A stretch of DNA of 60,502 bases from assembly GCA_000415505.1 (NCBI GenBank), contig KE354211.1, positions 1 through 60,502 on the forward strand, given 5' to 3'. The translations under genes and the position numbers were made by a program. The notes beneath the pieces are model-generated. The model made no database searches. It had not been told where the DNA came from and saw only the letters and a program-made list of their open reading frames with translations. Positions within the stretch are counted from its first letter, which is position 1. Every line of letters begins with the position of its first letter. This document shows, piece after piece, positions 8,324 through 16,478 of the stretch. The DNA comes from Streptomyces afghaniensis 772. GTDB lineage: Bacteria; Actinomycetota; Actinomycetes; Streptomycetales; Streptomycetaceae.

Positions 8324-8893
8324 ATGTTCGACAACATGCAGTGGCTGAACGAACCCCCGCGCTGGTCCGTGGACGAAGACGCTCTGGTCATCACCACCGG
8401 CGACAGAACGGACTTCTGGAGGGAGACGTTCTACGGCTTCGTCCGCGACGACGGGCACTTCCTAGGGCGTGAGGTGACGGGAGACTTCACCGCACAGGTG
8501 ACTCTCTCCGGAGAGTACGAGGCACTCTACGACCAGACGGGGCTGATGCTCAGGGCGGACGAGAACAACTGGGTCAAGAGCGGCGTCGAGTTCACCGACG
8601 GCCTGACCCACCTCAGCTGTGTCATCACCCGGGACTTCTCCGACTGGTCGGTGATCACGGCCCCCGAGGCCGCCGACTCCGTCACCATCCGGATGACCCG
8701 GCACGGCACCGCGGTCCGCGTCCAGTACCTGACCACGGCCGGTGACTGGCAGCTGCTGCGACTGGGGTACCTGCCGCTGCCCGCGACGTGCCAAGTCGGC
8801 GTCATGGCCTGCTCTCCGCAACGAGCGGGTTTCACCGGGCGGTTCACCGGGTTCAGCACCACGGAGCCCATCGCCCGGGACCTTCATGACTGA
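8324..8893 (+). CDS. DUF1349 domain protein
   Basis: A 189-residue intact protein that is almost entirely a DUF1349 beta-sandwich: it begins WLNEPPRW, has WRETFYGFVRDDGHFL, a YDQTGLMLRADENNWVKSGVEF segment and ends PQRAGFTGRFTGF, all typical for the family. No signal peptide or membrane helix is visible. ATG 8324 follows GGAGAG. It lies between the glycosyltransferase and MATE genes and its stop overlaps the MATE start by 8 nt. The fold is related to concanavalin-like sandwiches and may bind carbohydrate, but no catalytic role in RiPP clusters is known to me. Confidence 0.88.
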   Translation: MFDNMQWLNEPPRWSVDEDALVITTGDRTDFWRETFYGFVRDDGHFLGREVTGDFTAQVTLSGEYEALYDQTGLMLRADENNWVKSGVEFTDGLTHLSCVITRDFSDWSVITAPEAADSVTIRMTRHGTAVRVQYLTTAGDWQLLRLGYLPLPATCQVGVMACSPQRAGFTGRFTGFSTTEPIARDLHD

Positions 8894-10286
8894 GACGGTA
8901 AGGGCCGCCGTGCCCAGCGAGCCGACCGGTCTTCGGCTGGCTCGCGACCGGGCGTTCGCTCGGCGCTGGTGACGACAGCGGTGCCGGTGACTCTGCAGGC
9001 CTTGATGTCGACCTCACGCACCATGGTCGACGCAGTGCTCGTGGCCCGGCTCGGCACCGACGAGATCGCCGCCATCGGCTACGGAAGCCGTGTCGTCTTC
9101 GTCGTCATGCTGGCCACCATGGGCATGGCCGACGGCGGCGCCGTGATCATCGCGCAGTTCCGGGGCAGTGGTGACGCGGCCAGGGCCCGGCGCGCGACCG
9201 CGGTGACCACAGCGGTCACAGTCGGTATCGCTCTCGTCGCCTTGGTCGTCTGCCTGCTGTGGGCCAGACCTCTGGTTGCCGTGGCCACGGAGGACCCCGG
9301 GTCATCGACTTGGGCGCGCAGTACGTCAGGGCCGTCATAGGGATGATCCTGCCTTTCGCGGTCATCTCCTCCCTGGCGGCCGCCCTGCGGTGCATGGCCA
9401 GGGCCCGGGTCTCGGCGTCCTGCGCCCTGGTGGGGATCATCCTGCATCTGACCCTGGCGTACGGGCTCGTCTTCGGCCACTGGGGGCTGCCCTCGTACGG
9501 CGTCAGAGGCGCCGGCTGGGCCACACTGGGCAGTACCTGCGTCGAGGCGCTGCTGCTGGTGGGTTATGTGTACCTGTCCCGGAACGATATGGCCTTTCGA
9601 GTGCGGGACTGCGTGGACGGCTTCAGAGACGGGGTTTCAGCGAAGGTCCGACGCGTCGGTGTGCCGGTCTCCGTCAGTTCCGCCTCGTGGGCGCTGGGCA
9701 TCCTGGCGTACAGCATCCTGGTGGCAGGACGGGCACAGTGGAACTCGCTGTGCTGTCCATGGTCAGCCCTCTCGAGTCGTTCGCCATCGTCCGTTTTCAT
9801 AGGCGTCTCGACACGCCGCCAGTGTCATGGTCGGCGGCAGTCGTGGGCGAACGGAGACAGGAGCGGACCTGGAGCCTGAGCAAGGCGTTGCTGATCTGGA
9901 CGGCAGGTATCGCACTGGGCACCTGTCTCGTGCTGACAACGGCGTACTTCTGGCTTCCGGTGCTCTACGACGGAGTGGGGGCAGCGACACTGAGCGTCGC
10001 CCGCGACACCGTGCTGGTGTTGGGTGCCGTCTTCTTCTTCCGGGCGATGAACATCACCATGCAGAACGGTCTGCTGCGAGCCGGCGGCGACACCATGTTC
10101 GTGCTCAGGGTGGACCTCTTCACGCAGTGGGCGGTGGCGGTGCCGCTCACGGCCCTGATGACGCTCGTCTGGGACGTTCCGTTCCCGCTGGTGTTCCTTG
10201 CGATCAACGCCGAGGAAATCGCTCGGTTCCTCATCAGCGGAAGCCGGGTGCTGCGTCGCCGGTGGATGCGTGTCCTGATCGACTGA
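8886..10286 (+). CDS. MATE-family efflux transporter (several frameshifts)
   Basis: About 467 codons. The start is ATG 8886, inside the end of the DUF1349 gene. Single-base shifts fall near 8965, 9298 and 9740, and at least three lie between 9800 and 9880. The joined product has many hydrophobic segments, the MATE N-terminal pattern (VPVTLQALMSTSRTMVDAVLVARLG), a second-half repeat around STAASVMVGG and MNITMQNGLLRAGGDT near the C-terminus. Its place at the end of the biosynthetic operon suggests export of the product and self-protection. It converges on the HAD gene with an 11-nt gap, the point where frameshift density drops sharply. Confidence 0.78.
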
Positions 10287-10297
10287 CATCGCCGAAT

Positions 10298-10996
10298 TCA
10301 CAGGCCACCATGCGGCACAACGCCCGGACAGGGAGCGACCACCTCCGCCAGTGAGCCGACGATCCGACAGGCGGCCGGGTAGGACGCCGTGGCCGAATCG
10401 GGCGGCGGTACGACGGTGACGGCGAGCCCCGCCGCAACGGCGGCCCGGGCACCCGTGACCGAGTCCTCGAAGGCGACACAGCGGTCAGCCGCCACGTCCA
10501 GGAGCCGACAGGCCACCAGATAGGGATCGGGGCGGGGCTTGGGCGGGCACGTCCGGTGGGCTCCGACCACCACGGAAACCGAGTCCGTCAGCGCCAGGTG
10601 CTCGAGGACGGGAAGGACAACGTCCCGGGGGCTGTTGCTGACCACGGCGACCGGCAAGGCGGCGGCCGCCCGGCGCACCAGCGCGACGGCTCCGGGCATC
10701 GCGGGCACGCCCCGCTCCGCCACGATCTCGGCGTAGGCCAGCAGTAGCGAGTGCTCGATCGCATCGCGGGACGAGTCCGGCAGTCCCGATACCTCGGTGA
10801 GGCGCTCCACGGTGCGGTTGATGGACGCACCGGTCAACTCCAGGGTGAGCTGGTCCACGTCGTCGGTCTGGCGGCCGTGCGCGCGCAGCACAGCCCCCAT
10901 GGCCATGCCCCACAGCGGCTCGGTGTCGGCCAGCAGACCGTCGCAGTCGAACAGCACGGCGGAGGCGGGACGGCCCGCGGTGTCCAGGAATGTCAT
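10298..10996 (-). CDS. HAD-superfamily phosphatase (beta-phosphoglucomutase-like)
   Basis: A 232-residue HAD hydrolase with a helical cap of the beta-PGM/phosphatase type. Visible motifs are FDCDGLLADTE (nucleophile and acid Asp), VVSNS (motif II Ser), the KPRPDP Lys and FEDS (motif IV acids). It would dephosphorylate or isomerise a sugar phosphate or other small metabolite. ATG 10996 has GGAGGG upstream and shares one base with the SARP stop (TGATG), so the two genes are co-transcribed and coupled. The substrate is unknown. Confidence 0.88.
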   Translation of the reverse strand: MTFLDTAGRPASAVLFDCDGLLADTEPLWGMAMGAVLRAHGRQTDDVDQLTLELTGASINRTVERLTEVSGLPDSSRDAIEHSLLLAYAEIVAERGVPAMPGAVALVRRAAAALPVAVVSNSPRDVVLPVLEHLALTDSVSVVVGAHRTCPPKPRPDPYLVACRLLDVAADRCVAFEDSVTGARAAVAAGLAVTVVPPPDSATASYPAACRIVGSLAEVVAPCPGVVPHGGL

Positions 10997-12951
10997 CAAC
11001 GGTTCCCTCCTATGACGTGCAGGTGTCGAGAGGCGTACGGGTCGTCCGGCCGGCCCTCGGTCGGCCGCCCCGCACCAGCCGCCCCGGACTCGGTCCCCGC
11101 CGTCTCGGTCACCGCCCGCTCCCTCGCGTAGGCGGCGGCGAGACCGCGAAGCTGGAACAGGGGCCGGCCCTGCCCAGGGCGCCCGTGCACGACACTCAGC
11201 AGCCGGGCCTCCGCGAGCCGTTCCAGGGCCTCCGTGGCGTCCGTCCGGGAACGGCTCAGCATGGCCGCCACGGACGCGCCGGTGAAGAGGCCGGGTTCGT
11301 AGGCGCCGAGTGCGCGGAACAGTCGGCGGTCCTCCTCGGCGAGCCAGTTGTAGGCCGGTTCGAAGCAGCAACGCACGCTCTGCGATCCGTGAGTCAGTTC
11401 GTCCAGGATCTTGTGGCCGCTCAGTCGGCGGACGAGATCGGCCACGGTCCAGTGCGGCCGGGCGGCGAGTCTGGCTCCGGCGATGCGCAGCGCCGACGGG
11501 AGGTAGTCACACAGTCGCGCCACCTCCTGGGACGCGGCCGGCTCCGGTCCGGTCCGGTCCGCGCCGGCGGTTCGGTGGAAGAGCAGGACGGCCTGATGCG
11601 GGCTCATGCGGTCGTGCTCCACCCGGAGGGTGAAGGGGAGGCTCGTCAGCCAGGACCGGCTCGTGACGATGACGGCGCTCTCCGGGTTGCCCGGCAGGAG
11701 GTGGCGCACGTGCGCTTCGTCGGTGGCGTCGTCGAGAACCGTCAGGACGCGGCGGCCCTTGAGACGGTCCCGGAAACAGGCGGCCCGCGCTTCGACTCCG
11801 TCCGGCAGCGCCGATGGTGGGTGGCCGAGGGCGAGCAGCATCTGGGCGAGTGCATCAGCGGAATCGGTGGGGTCCGGGCGGCTTCCCCTCAGGTCCACGA
11901 AGAGCTGCCCGTCGGGGAAGGACGGACGAAGGCGGTGCGCGAGGTGGACTGCGGCCGTCGTCTTGCCCGTACCGCCGTGACCGGTGATCGCCGTGAGCGC
12001 CGTGGTGGTGCGGGCGTCATCCGTCAGGGCCCGGAGCAGTGGATTCATGGACCCGCTCGGCACGAGGTCGGGTGTGTCATGGGGGAGTTGGGACGGCCCG
12101 GCCCACTCGGCGGACGGGACCGCCTGGACCCGTGGCCACACCGTCGTCCGACCGGTGTCCAGCGGCCTGCGCTCCAGCAGGGCCCGGTGGAGGGTGCGCA
12201 GCTGAGGACTTGGCTCCGTGCCGAGTTCCTCGGCGAGGGTGGATCTCAGCCCGGCGTACACCGCAAGGGCCTCAGCCGTCCGGCCGGACGAGTGGAGAGC
12301 GGCCATGAGGTGGCCGTGCAAGGTCTCCCGGAGCGGGTGGTGCTCGACGAGCGGCTTGAGCGCGGTCACCACATCCGTGTGCGCTCCGAGGGCCAGCATC
12401 ACCTCCGCCTGCCGTTCCTGGGCGACCAGGCGTAGCTCCGTGAGTCTGCGGGCCTCCGCGGCGACGCACTCCCCTGCGGCGACATCAGTGAACGCCTCGC
12501 CCTCCCACAGGTTCAGCGCCTGGTCGAGCTGGGAGGCGGCCGCGTCGAGGAACCCCTTTTCGTAATCCCGGGACCCGGCGGCCAGCAGCTGCTCGAACTG
12601 GCCGGCGTCGACTTGTTCCGGAGCGAGGCGGTAGGCGCCCGGCTGGGTGGAGATCACCCCGTCGTCACCGGTCGGTCCGGTCATGGACCGAAACAGCGAT
12701 CTGAGGCGCGACACCCTGACGTGTACCGCGTTGGCCCAGTTGACCGGCGGGCGACCCGGCCACGTCGCCTCCGCGATGTGGTCGATGGACACCACCTGGC
12801 CGGCGTGTACGAGCAGTTCTCCCAAGAAGGCCCTGTCTCGTGTTCCCGCCGGTGTTATCGGTACAGCGTCCCCTTCGGAAAACCTCAATGAGCCCAGAAC
12901 GTAGAACTTCACGGCCGGATCGTGGCACGGACCTCCGGCACTCGTCATCAT
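10996..12951 (-). CDS. SARP-family transcriptional activator with NB-ARC ATPase domain
   Basis: A 651-residue AfsR-like regulator. Residues of about 15-105 form the OmpR-like winged helix (FYVLGSLRF, then VSRLRSLF and GYRL), 110-265 the BTAD helical domain ending ELGTEPSPQL, and 310-560 an NB-ARC nucleotide-binding domain with Walker A GHGGTGKTT, Walker B LTVLDDA and a VIVTSRS sensor. The TPR part of full AfsR is absent. Such proteins activate secondary-metabolite operons. ATG 12951 is used here; GTG further in, at the FYVLGS segment, is possible because neither start has a strong ribosome site. Its upstream region contains palindromes shared with the divergent MFS gene. Confidence 0.9.
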   Translation of the reverse strand: MMTSAGGPCHDPAVKFYVLGSLRFSEGDAVPITPAGTRDRAFLGELLVHAGQVVSIDHIAEATWPGRPPVNWANAVHVRVSRLRSLFRSMTGPTGDDGVISTQPGAYRLAPEQVDAGQFEQLLAAGSRDYEKGFLDAAASQLDQALNLWEGEAFTDVAAGECVAAEARRLTELRLVAQERQAEVMLALGAHTDVVTALKPLVEHHPLRETLHGHLMAALHSSGRTAEALAVYAGLRSTLAEELGTEPSPQLRTLHRALLERRPLDTGRTTVWPRVQAVPSAEWAGPSQLPHDTPDLVPSGSMNPLLRALTDDARTTTALTAITGHGGTGKTTAAVHLAHRLRPSFPDGQLFVDLRGSRPDPTDSADALAQMLLALGHPPSALPDGVEARAACFRDRLKGRRVLTVLDDATDEAHVRHLLPGNPESAVIVTSRSWLTSLPFTLRVEHDRMSPHQAVLLFHRTAGADRTGPEPAASQEVARLCDYLPSALRIAGARLAARPHWTVADLVRRLSGHKILDELTHGSQSVRCCFEPAYNWLAEEDRRLFRALGAYEPGLFTGASVAAMLSRSRTDATEALERLAEARLLSVVHGRPGQGRPLFQLRGLAAAYARERAVTETAGTESGAAGAGRPTEGRPDDPYASRHLHVIGGNR

Positions 12952-12961
12952 CCGTCTACCG

Positions 12962-12985
12962 AACGCCTTTGCGGCGCAAAGCGTT
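12962..12985. promoter_or_regulatory. Inverted repeat upstream of the SARP gene
   Basis: CTTTGC-GGC-GCAAAG at 12967-12981 is a perfect 6-bp inverted repeat with AACG and CGTT flanks that almost extend it. It sits 11-34 nt upstream of the SARP start, so it could be a repressor operator or lie in the 5' leader. No known regulator is assigned. Confidence 0.4.
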
Positions 12986-12990
12986 GGGGA

Positions 12991-13055
12991 TGTTCAACTG
13001 CGTACCGAAGCAGTTGAACACCGGCTCTCTCCCGTTTTGCACACGCAGTTGAACA
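12991..13055. promoter_or_regulatory. StrR/NovG-like binding palindrome plus a third half-site
   Basis: TGTTCAACTGC (12991-13001) and its exact reverse complement GCAGTTGAACA (13010-13020) form an 11-bp-arm palindrome. The second arm recurs exactly at 13045-13055, 35 bp further. The core GTTCAACTG...CAGTTGAAC matches the published StrR/NovG consensus GTTCRACTG(N)11CRGTYGAAC except that the spacer is 10 instead of 11. It lies between the divergent SARP and MFS genes. A StrR-like regulator is encoded at 18974-20020. The repeats are seen directly; binding is inferred. Confidence 0.65.
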
Positions 13056-13131
13056 ACACCTTGCCCGGCCCGCCCGCGAACCCTCCAATGAGGGCTTGCT
13101 CGTTTTCCGTCCCGGTCTGTGAAGGGCTCCC

Positions 13132-14565
13132 GTGTCGCTGATAGGAAGAGGAGCCGGCGGCGCTCCCACCGTGTCACCCACCCCATGGGCAATGAACAGG
13201 ACCGCCGCCTTGGCGCTTCTGGTGACCAGTCACTTCATGCTCAACCTGGACTCCGCGATCATCGAGGTGGCGCTGCCCGCGATCAAGAACGGACTGCACT
13301 TCTCCTTCTCCGGTCTCTCCTGGGTTGCCAACAGCTACATCCTCGCCTTCGGCGGCTTCTTGCTGCTCGGCGGCCGGCTGGGCGACGTGTTCGGCGGGCG
13401 CAGGGTCTTCACCTGGGGGCTTTTGGCATTCGGATGTGCCTCGCTGCTCGGAGGAGTCGCCTCTTCTCCCGGGGCTGTCGTCATCGCCCGTGCCGCGCAG
13501 GGGCTGGCCGCCGCCGCCATCTCGCCGACCGCGCTGTCCCTGCTGGTGAGCCTCTATCCCGACGGCACCCCCCAGGAACGAGCAAAACGGCACAAGGCTT
13601 TGGGGACACTGGGCGCCATCGCGGCGGCCGGCGGCACGGCCGGCTACTTCCTCGGCGGACTCCTCACCGAGTTCATCGGCTGGAAGGCGACCTTCCTGAT
13701 CAACGTTCCGGCCGCCGCCGTGGCCGCTTACTTCGCGTGCCGGGTGTTGCCACCCGATCGTGCCCTGGCGGGGCGCCAGCGGATCGGAGTGTTCAGCGCC
13801 GCCACGGCCAGCATCGGCATGACGCTCCTCGTCTATGCCTTCGTGGGCGCCGAGCCTTCCCACCTGTTCACCGCGCGGACCTGCGCGGTGCTCGTGCTGT
13901 CCCTGCTGCTGCTGTTCCTCGTCGTCATCCGTCAACGGCGCAGCGCCGACCCCCTGTTCCCCCTGCACATCCTGCGCATACCGCAGATTCGGGGGGCGAA
14001 CATGGTCGCGGCGCTCATCAACATGTCCATGGGCCCCGTCATCTTCTTCCTCAGCCTTTACATCCAACAGGTGCTGGATTACTCGCCGTTGGCCGCAGGC
14101 CTGGCCATCTTGCCGATCGTGGCCATGGTCTCCCTCTCCTCGCGCCTGACGGGGACTCTGCTGACGAGGTTCGGCGTGCGCACGGTCACGGTGGGCGGGC
14201 TGACGCTCTTCGGCGCCGGGCTGGTCTGGCTCGGAGGAATCTCCGGGCAGGCGTACTGGGCCGAAGTCCTGGGCCCGGAGGCCCTCATCGGGTTCGGCGG
14301 GGGCTTCGTGTTCGTGACGTTCACGGTGTCCGGGACCGTGGGCCTCGACCCGCACGACACGGGCGCGGCCTCGGGTCTTCTCACCACCGCGCAGAAGGTG
14401 GGCAGCGCGCTCGGGCTCGCCCTCCTGAGCACCGTCACCGCCCGCGTCGGTGACGAGCACACGCTCACGGCCGGTTACGGTGCGGCGATGCTCGCGGCCG
14501 CGGTACCCGTGGCCCTCGCGGTCGTGGTCAGCCTGCGGTGGCTACCGGGCGGCACACGGCGCTGA
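13132..14565 (+). CDS. MFS drug exporter (DHA2/EmrB-QacA type, 14 TM)
   Basis: A 477-residue integral membrane protein with about 14 hydrophobic segments. It shows the DHA2 pattern: LDSAIIEVALPAI in TM1, WVANSYILAFGGFLLLGGRLGDVFGGRR (motif A with the loop Asp and Arg), and the motif C-like GGTAGYFLGG region. It would use the proton gradient to export a small hydrophobic compound. GTG 13132 has GAAGGG upstream; a later GTG at the SPTPW segment is possible. The gene diverges from the SARP and shares its operator region, so it may be the resistance gene of a SARP-controlled pathway. Confidence 0.9.
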   Translation: MSLIGRGAGGAPTVSPTPWAMNRTAALALLVTSHFMLNLDSAIIEVALPAIKNGLHFSFSGLSWVANSYILAFGGFLLLGGRLGDVFGGRRVFTWGLLAFGCASLLGGVASSPGAVVIARAAQGLAAAAISPTALSLLVSLYPDGTPQERAKRHKALGTLGAIAAAGGTAGYFLGGLLTEFIGWKATFLINVPAAAVAAYFACRVLPPDRALAGRQRIGVFSAATASIGMTLLVYAFVGAEPSHLFTARTCAVLVLSLLLLFLVVIRQRRSADPLFPLHILRIPQIRGANMVAALINMSMGPVIFFLSLYIQQVLDYSPLAAGLAILPIVAMVSLSSRLTGTLLTRFGVRTVTVGGLTLFGAGLVWLGGISGQAYWAEVLGPEALIGFGGGFVFVTFTVSGTVGLDPHDTGAASGLLTTAQKVGSALGLALLSTVTARVGDEHTLTAGYGAAMLAAAVPVALAVVVSLRWLPGGTRR

Positions 14566-14995
14566 CCGCCCTCCGGGGCCCCGCACGCAGGCGTGCCCGC
14601 GCCAGGACAACCAAGAGGGTCCGCCGGAAGAGCCAACGAACCGTCATGTACTGCCGATGGTAGGTAATGATCGTTTCAAGAACAAAATCCGTCATTGACG
14701 TGCTCATGGGGCGCGTATCACGATGCGTTTAGGTCAGGCAGGCGAGCCGCTCTCGCCGGGCAACGGGCACGGCAATCCGGCGGCCGCTCGAACGCCAAGC
14801 CTGCTGAGTAGTTGACGCGGCGGACATCACGCAGCGCGAAAGGGCGATTGGGGAAGCGGCGCGATCGGCGAACCGGCGGACGACCCCATTGGGTGAACTG
14901 TCCGCCGCATGGTCAGCGATTCTAGGCAACGGTAAACGGGGAAATGGTCGCGGTCAAGCCCGATATCTGGCGGACCGGGGCTGGAAGGGTTGGGT
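14566..14995. other. Intergenic region, no gene seen
   Basis: About 430 bp between the MFS and LuxR-type genes. A short hairpin (GCACGC/GCGTGC, 14583-14596) just after the MFS stop could terminate transcription. The stretch 14640-14700 is visibly richer in A and T than its surroundings and includes TTGACG at 14695-14700, so a promoter for the downstream regulator may lie here. I see no convincing coding sequence. Confidence 0.5.
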
Positions 14996-16030
14996 ATGTG
15001 TAATGGCCATGGGACTGGCGCGGCAGGCGTTCCAGCTATTTGCGATGACGGGCTGAGCGTTTACCGGAAAGCCGTTCTCGAAGGGACGATCCGAGCGACC
15101 GAAACGGTGCCTGCCTGTTTGCGGGCCCTCGGGTTGCTCGTGCCGACGGGAGAAGGAAGCGAGCTCTGGGTCGCCGTGCCACCGGATGTGGCGTCGGCAG
15201 TCGCCAGCGGGCCCATCGAAGCCAGCATCGCAGCCCAGCAGTTGGCGCTCTCGACCTTGCGGACCGCGATCGGGAGCGCCACGGAAACCTACCGCAGCCA
15301 TGTGCGGGAGACCGAGGTGCCGGTCCGGCTCATCCGAGGACACGACGTCATCGCCGGGCTCATCAGCGATGCCGCCACCTCCTGCCAGCAGGAACTGATC
15401 GTTGCCCTTCCCAGCGGCTCCCGGCAGGCGGACGGCATGGTCGACCTCGCGCCTTTGTACGCAGAGGTGTCGCAGCGCCGTGTCCGCAGGCGTGTCCTTC
15501 ACCAGCACACGGTGCGCGCGCACGGCCCCACCATGCAGTTCATCAAGGCACATGTCGCGCCGGAGGCGGAATTCCGCACCGTCGACAAGGTGTTCAACCA
15601 CCTCGTTGTGTTCGACCGCTCGATCGCCTTCGTCCCGGACCAGCGCTTCGAATCGACGAGTACGGCTCTGCTGGTCGAGCATCCCGGGCTCATCCACTAC
15701 CTGGTTTCGGTGTTCGACGACGTCTGGATGCGCGCCCAGCGGATGGACGTGATCCTCACCCACAGGCGCCCCGCGACCACCACCGTCCGCCGCTCCGTCC
15801 TGCGCCTCCTGGTCGACGGCCACACCGACCAGGTCATCGCCAGACGCCTGGGGCTCAGCCCCCGTACAGTCGCGAATCACATCAAGGCCGTCGCAGACGA
15901 GTTCGGCAGCCGCAGCCGCGCACAGCTGGGCTACCGGCTCGCCGCTGCGGACGTCCTGACAGCTGCCGAGAGCTTCGACTCCGGCCACTTGGGTTCCCTG
16001 CAGCGGTCGCCGGCGGGATCCCAGCGGTGA
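14996..16030 (+). CDS. TrmB-like/LuxR-type transcriptional regulator
   Basis: A 344-residue protein. The N-terminal part (CDDGLSVYRKAVLEGTI, then ACLRALGLL) is a degenerate helix-turn-helix of the kind seen in TrmB-like regulators, the middle is a phospholipase-D-fold-like sensor region, and the C-terminus is a LuxR HTH (VLRLLVDGHTDQVIARRLGLSPRTVANHIKAV). ATG 14996 with GGAAGGG six bases upstream is a better start than TTG 14990. Such orphan regulators often sit in secondary-metabolite regions. No response-regulator receiver domain is present, so the signal is likely a ligand or protein partner. Confidence 0.85.
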   Translation: MCNGHGTGAAGVPAICDDGLSVYRKAVLEGTIRATETVPACLRALGLLVPTGEGSELWVAVPPDVASAVASGPIEASIAAQQLALSTLRTAIGSATETYRSHVRETEVPVRLIRGHDVIAGLISDAATSCQQELIVALPSGSRQADGMVDLAPLYAEVSQRRVRRRVLHQHTVRAHGPTMQFIKAHVAPEAEFRTVDKVFNHLVVFDRSIAFVPDQRFESTSTALLVEHPGLIHYLVSVFDDVWMRAQRMDVILTHRRPATTTVRRSVLRLLVDGHTDQVIARRLGLSPRTVANHIKAVADEFGSRSRAQLGYRLAAADVLTAAESFDSGHLGSLQRSPAGSQR

Positions 16031-16478
16031 GGATCCCGCGCGACGAAAGGCAGTCGTAAGGGGACTGAAAGCAGCACAGCCAAGAGTGAGGACTCCCCTC
16101 AGAGCATGAGGCCGACTGTCGCATGAGCGGGCGGGTCGGGTGGTTCCGGCCCGCCCCATGGCCGAAGGGATGTCCTCCCCATGTACACAGGCACGACTTT
16201 CCGGTGCGAGATCGTCTCCTCCACCGCGGCCCTGCGCGGCTCCCTCGACAAGAGATGCTCTGCCGACGTGCGCCGGCCGGTAGCCCGGTCACCACGGACA
16301 AGTGGGTGCCAGTGAACCGGAGCCCCCGGTAAGCCCGCCCGACGACGATTCACGCGTCGACCCGCCCGCCTCACCTACCCGGGCACCTTGTGCGGATCAG
16401 CGGTCGACTGCGGATCCGCGCCCCTTTCTGGCTCTCCGACCGTCGCCTCCCTTTCTTCAGCCCTTCCGGAGCTCACCG
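16031..16478. other. Intergenic region, no gene seen
   Basis: About 450 bp before the glycogen synthase gene. Open frames in it lack codon bias and ribosome sites. I see no clear promoter, repeat or RNA structure, although a promoter for the carbohydrate genes must lie here or immediately upstream. Confidence 0.4.

Noticed and set aside
3100..9880. Programmed ribosomal frameshifting as an explanation for the broken genes
   Set aside because: The shifts occur in both directions, in almost every gene, without shared slippery heptamers or downstream structures.
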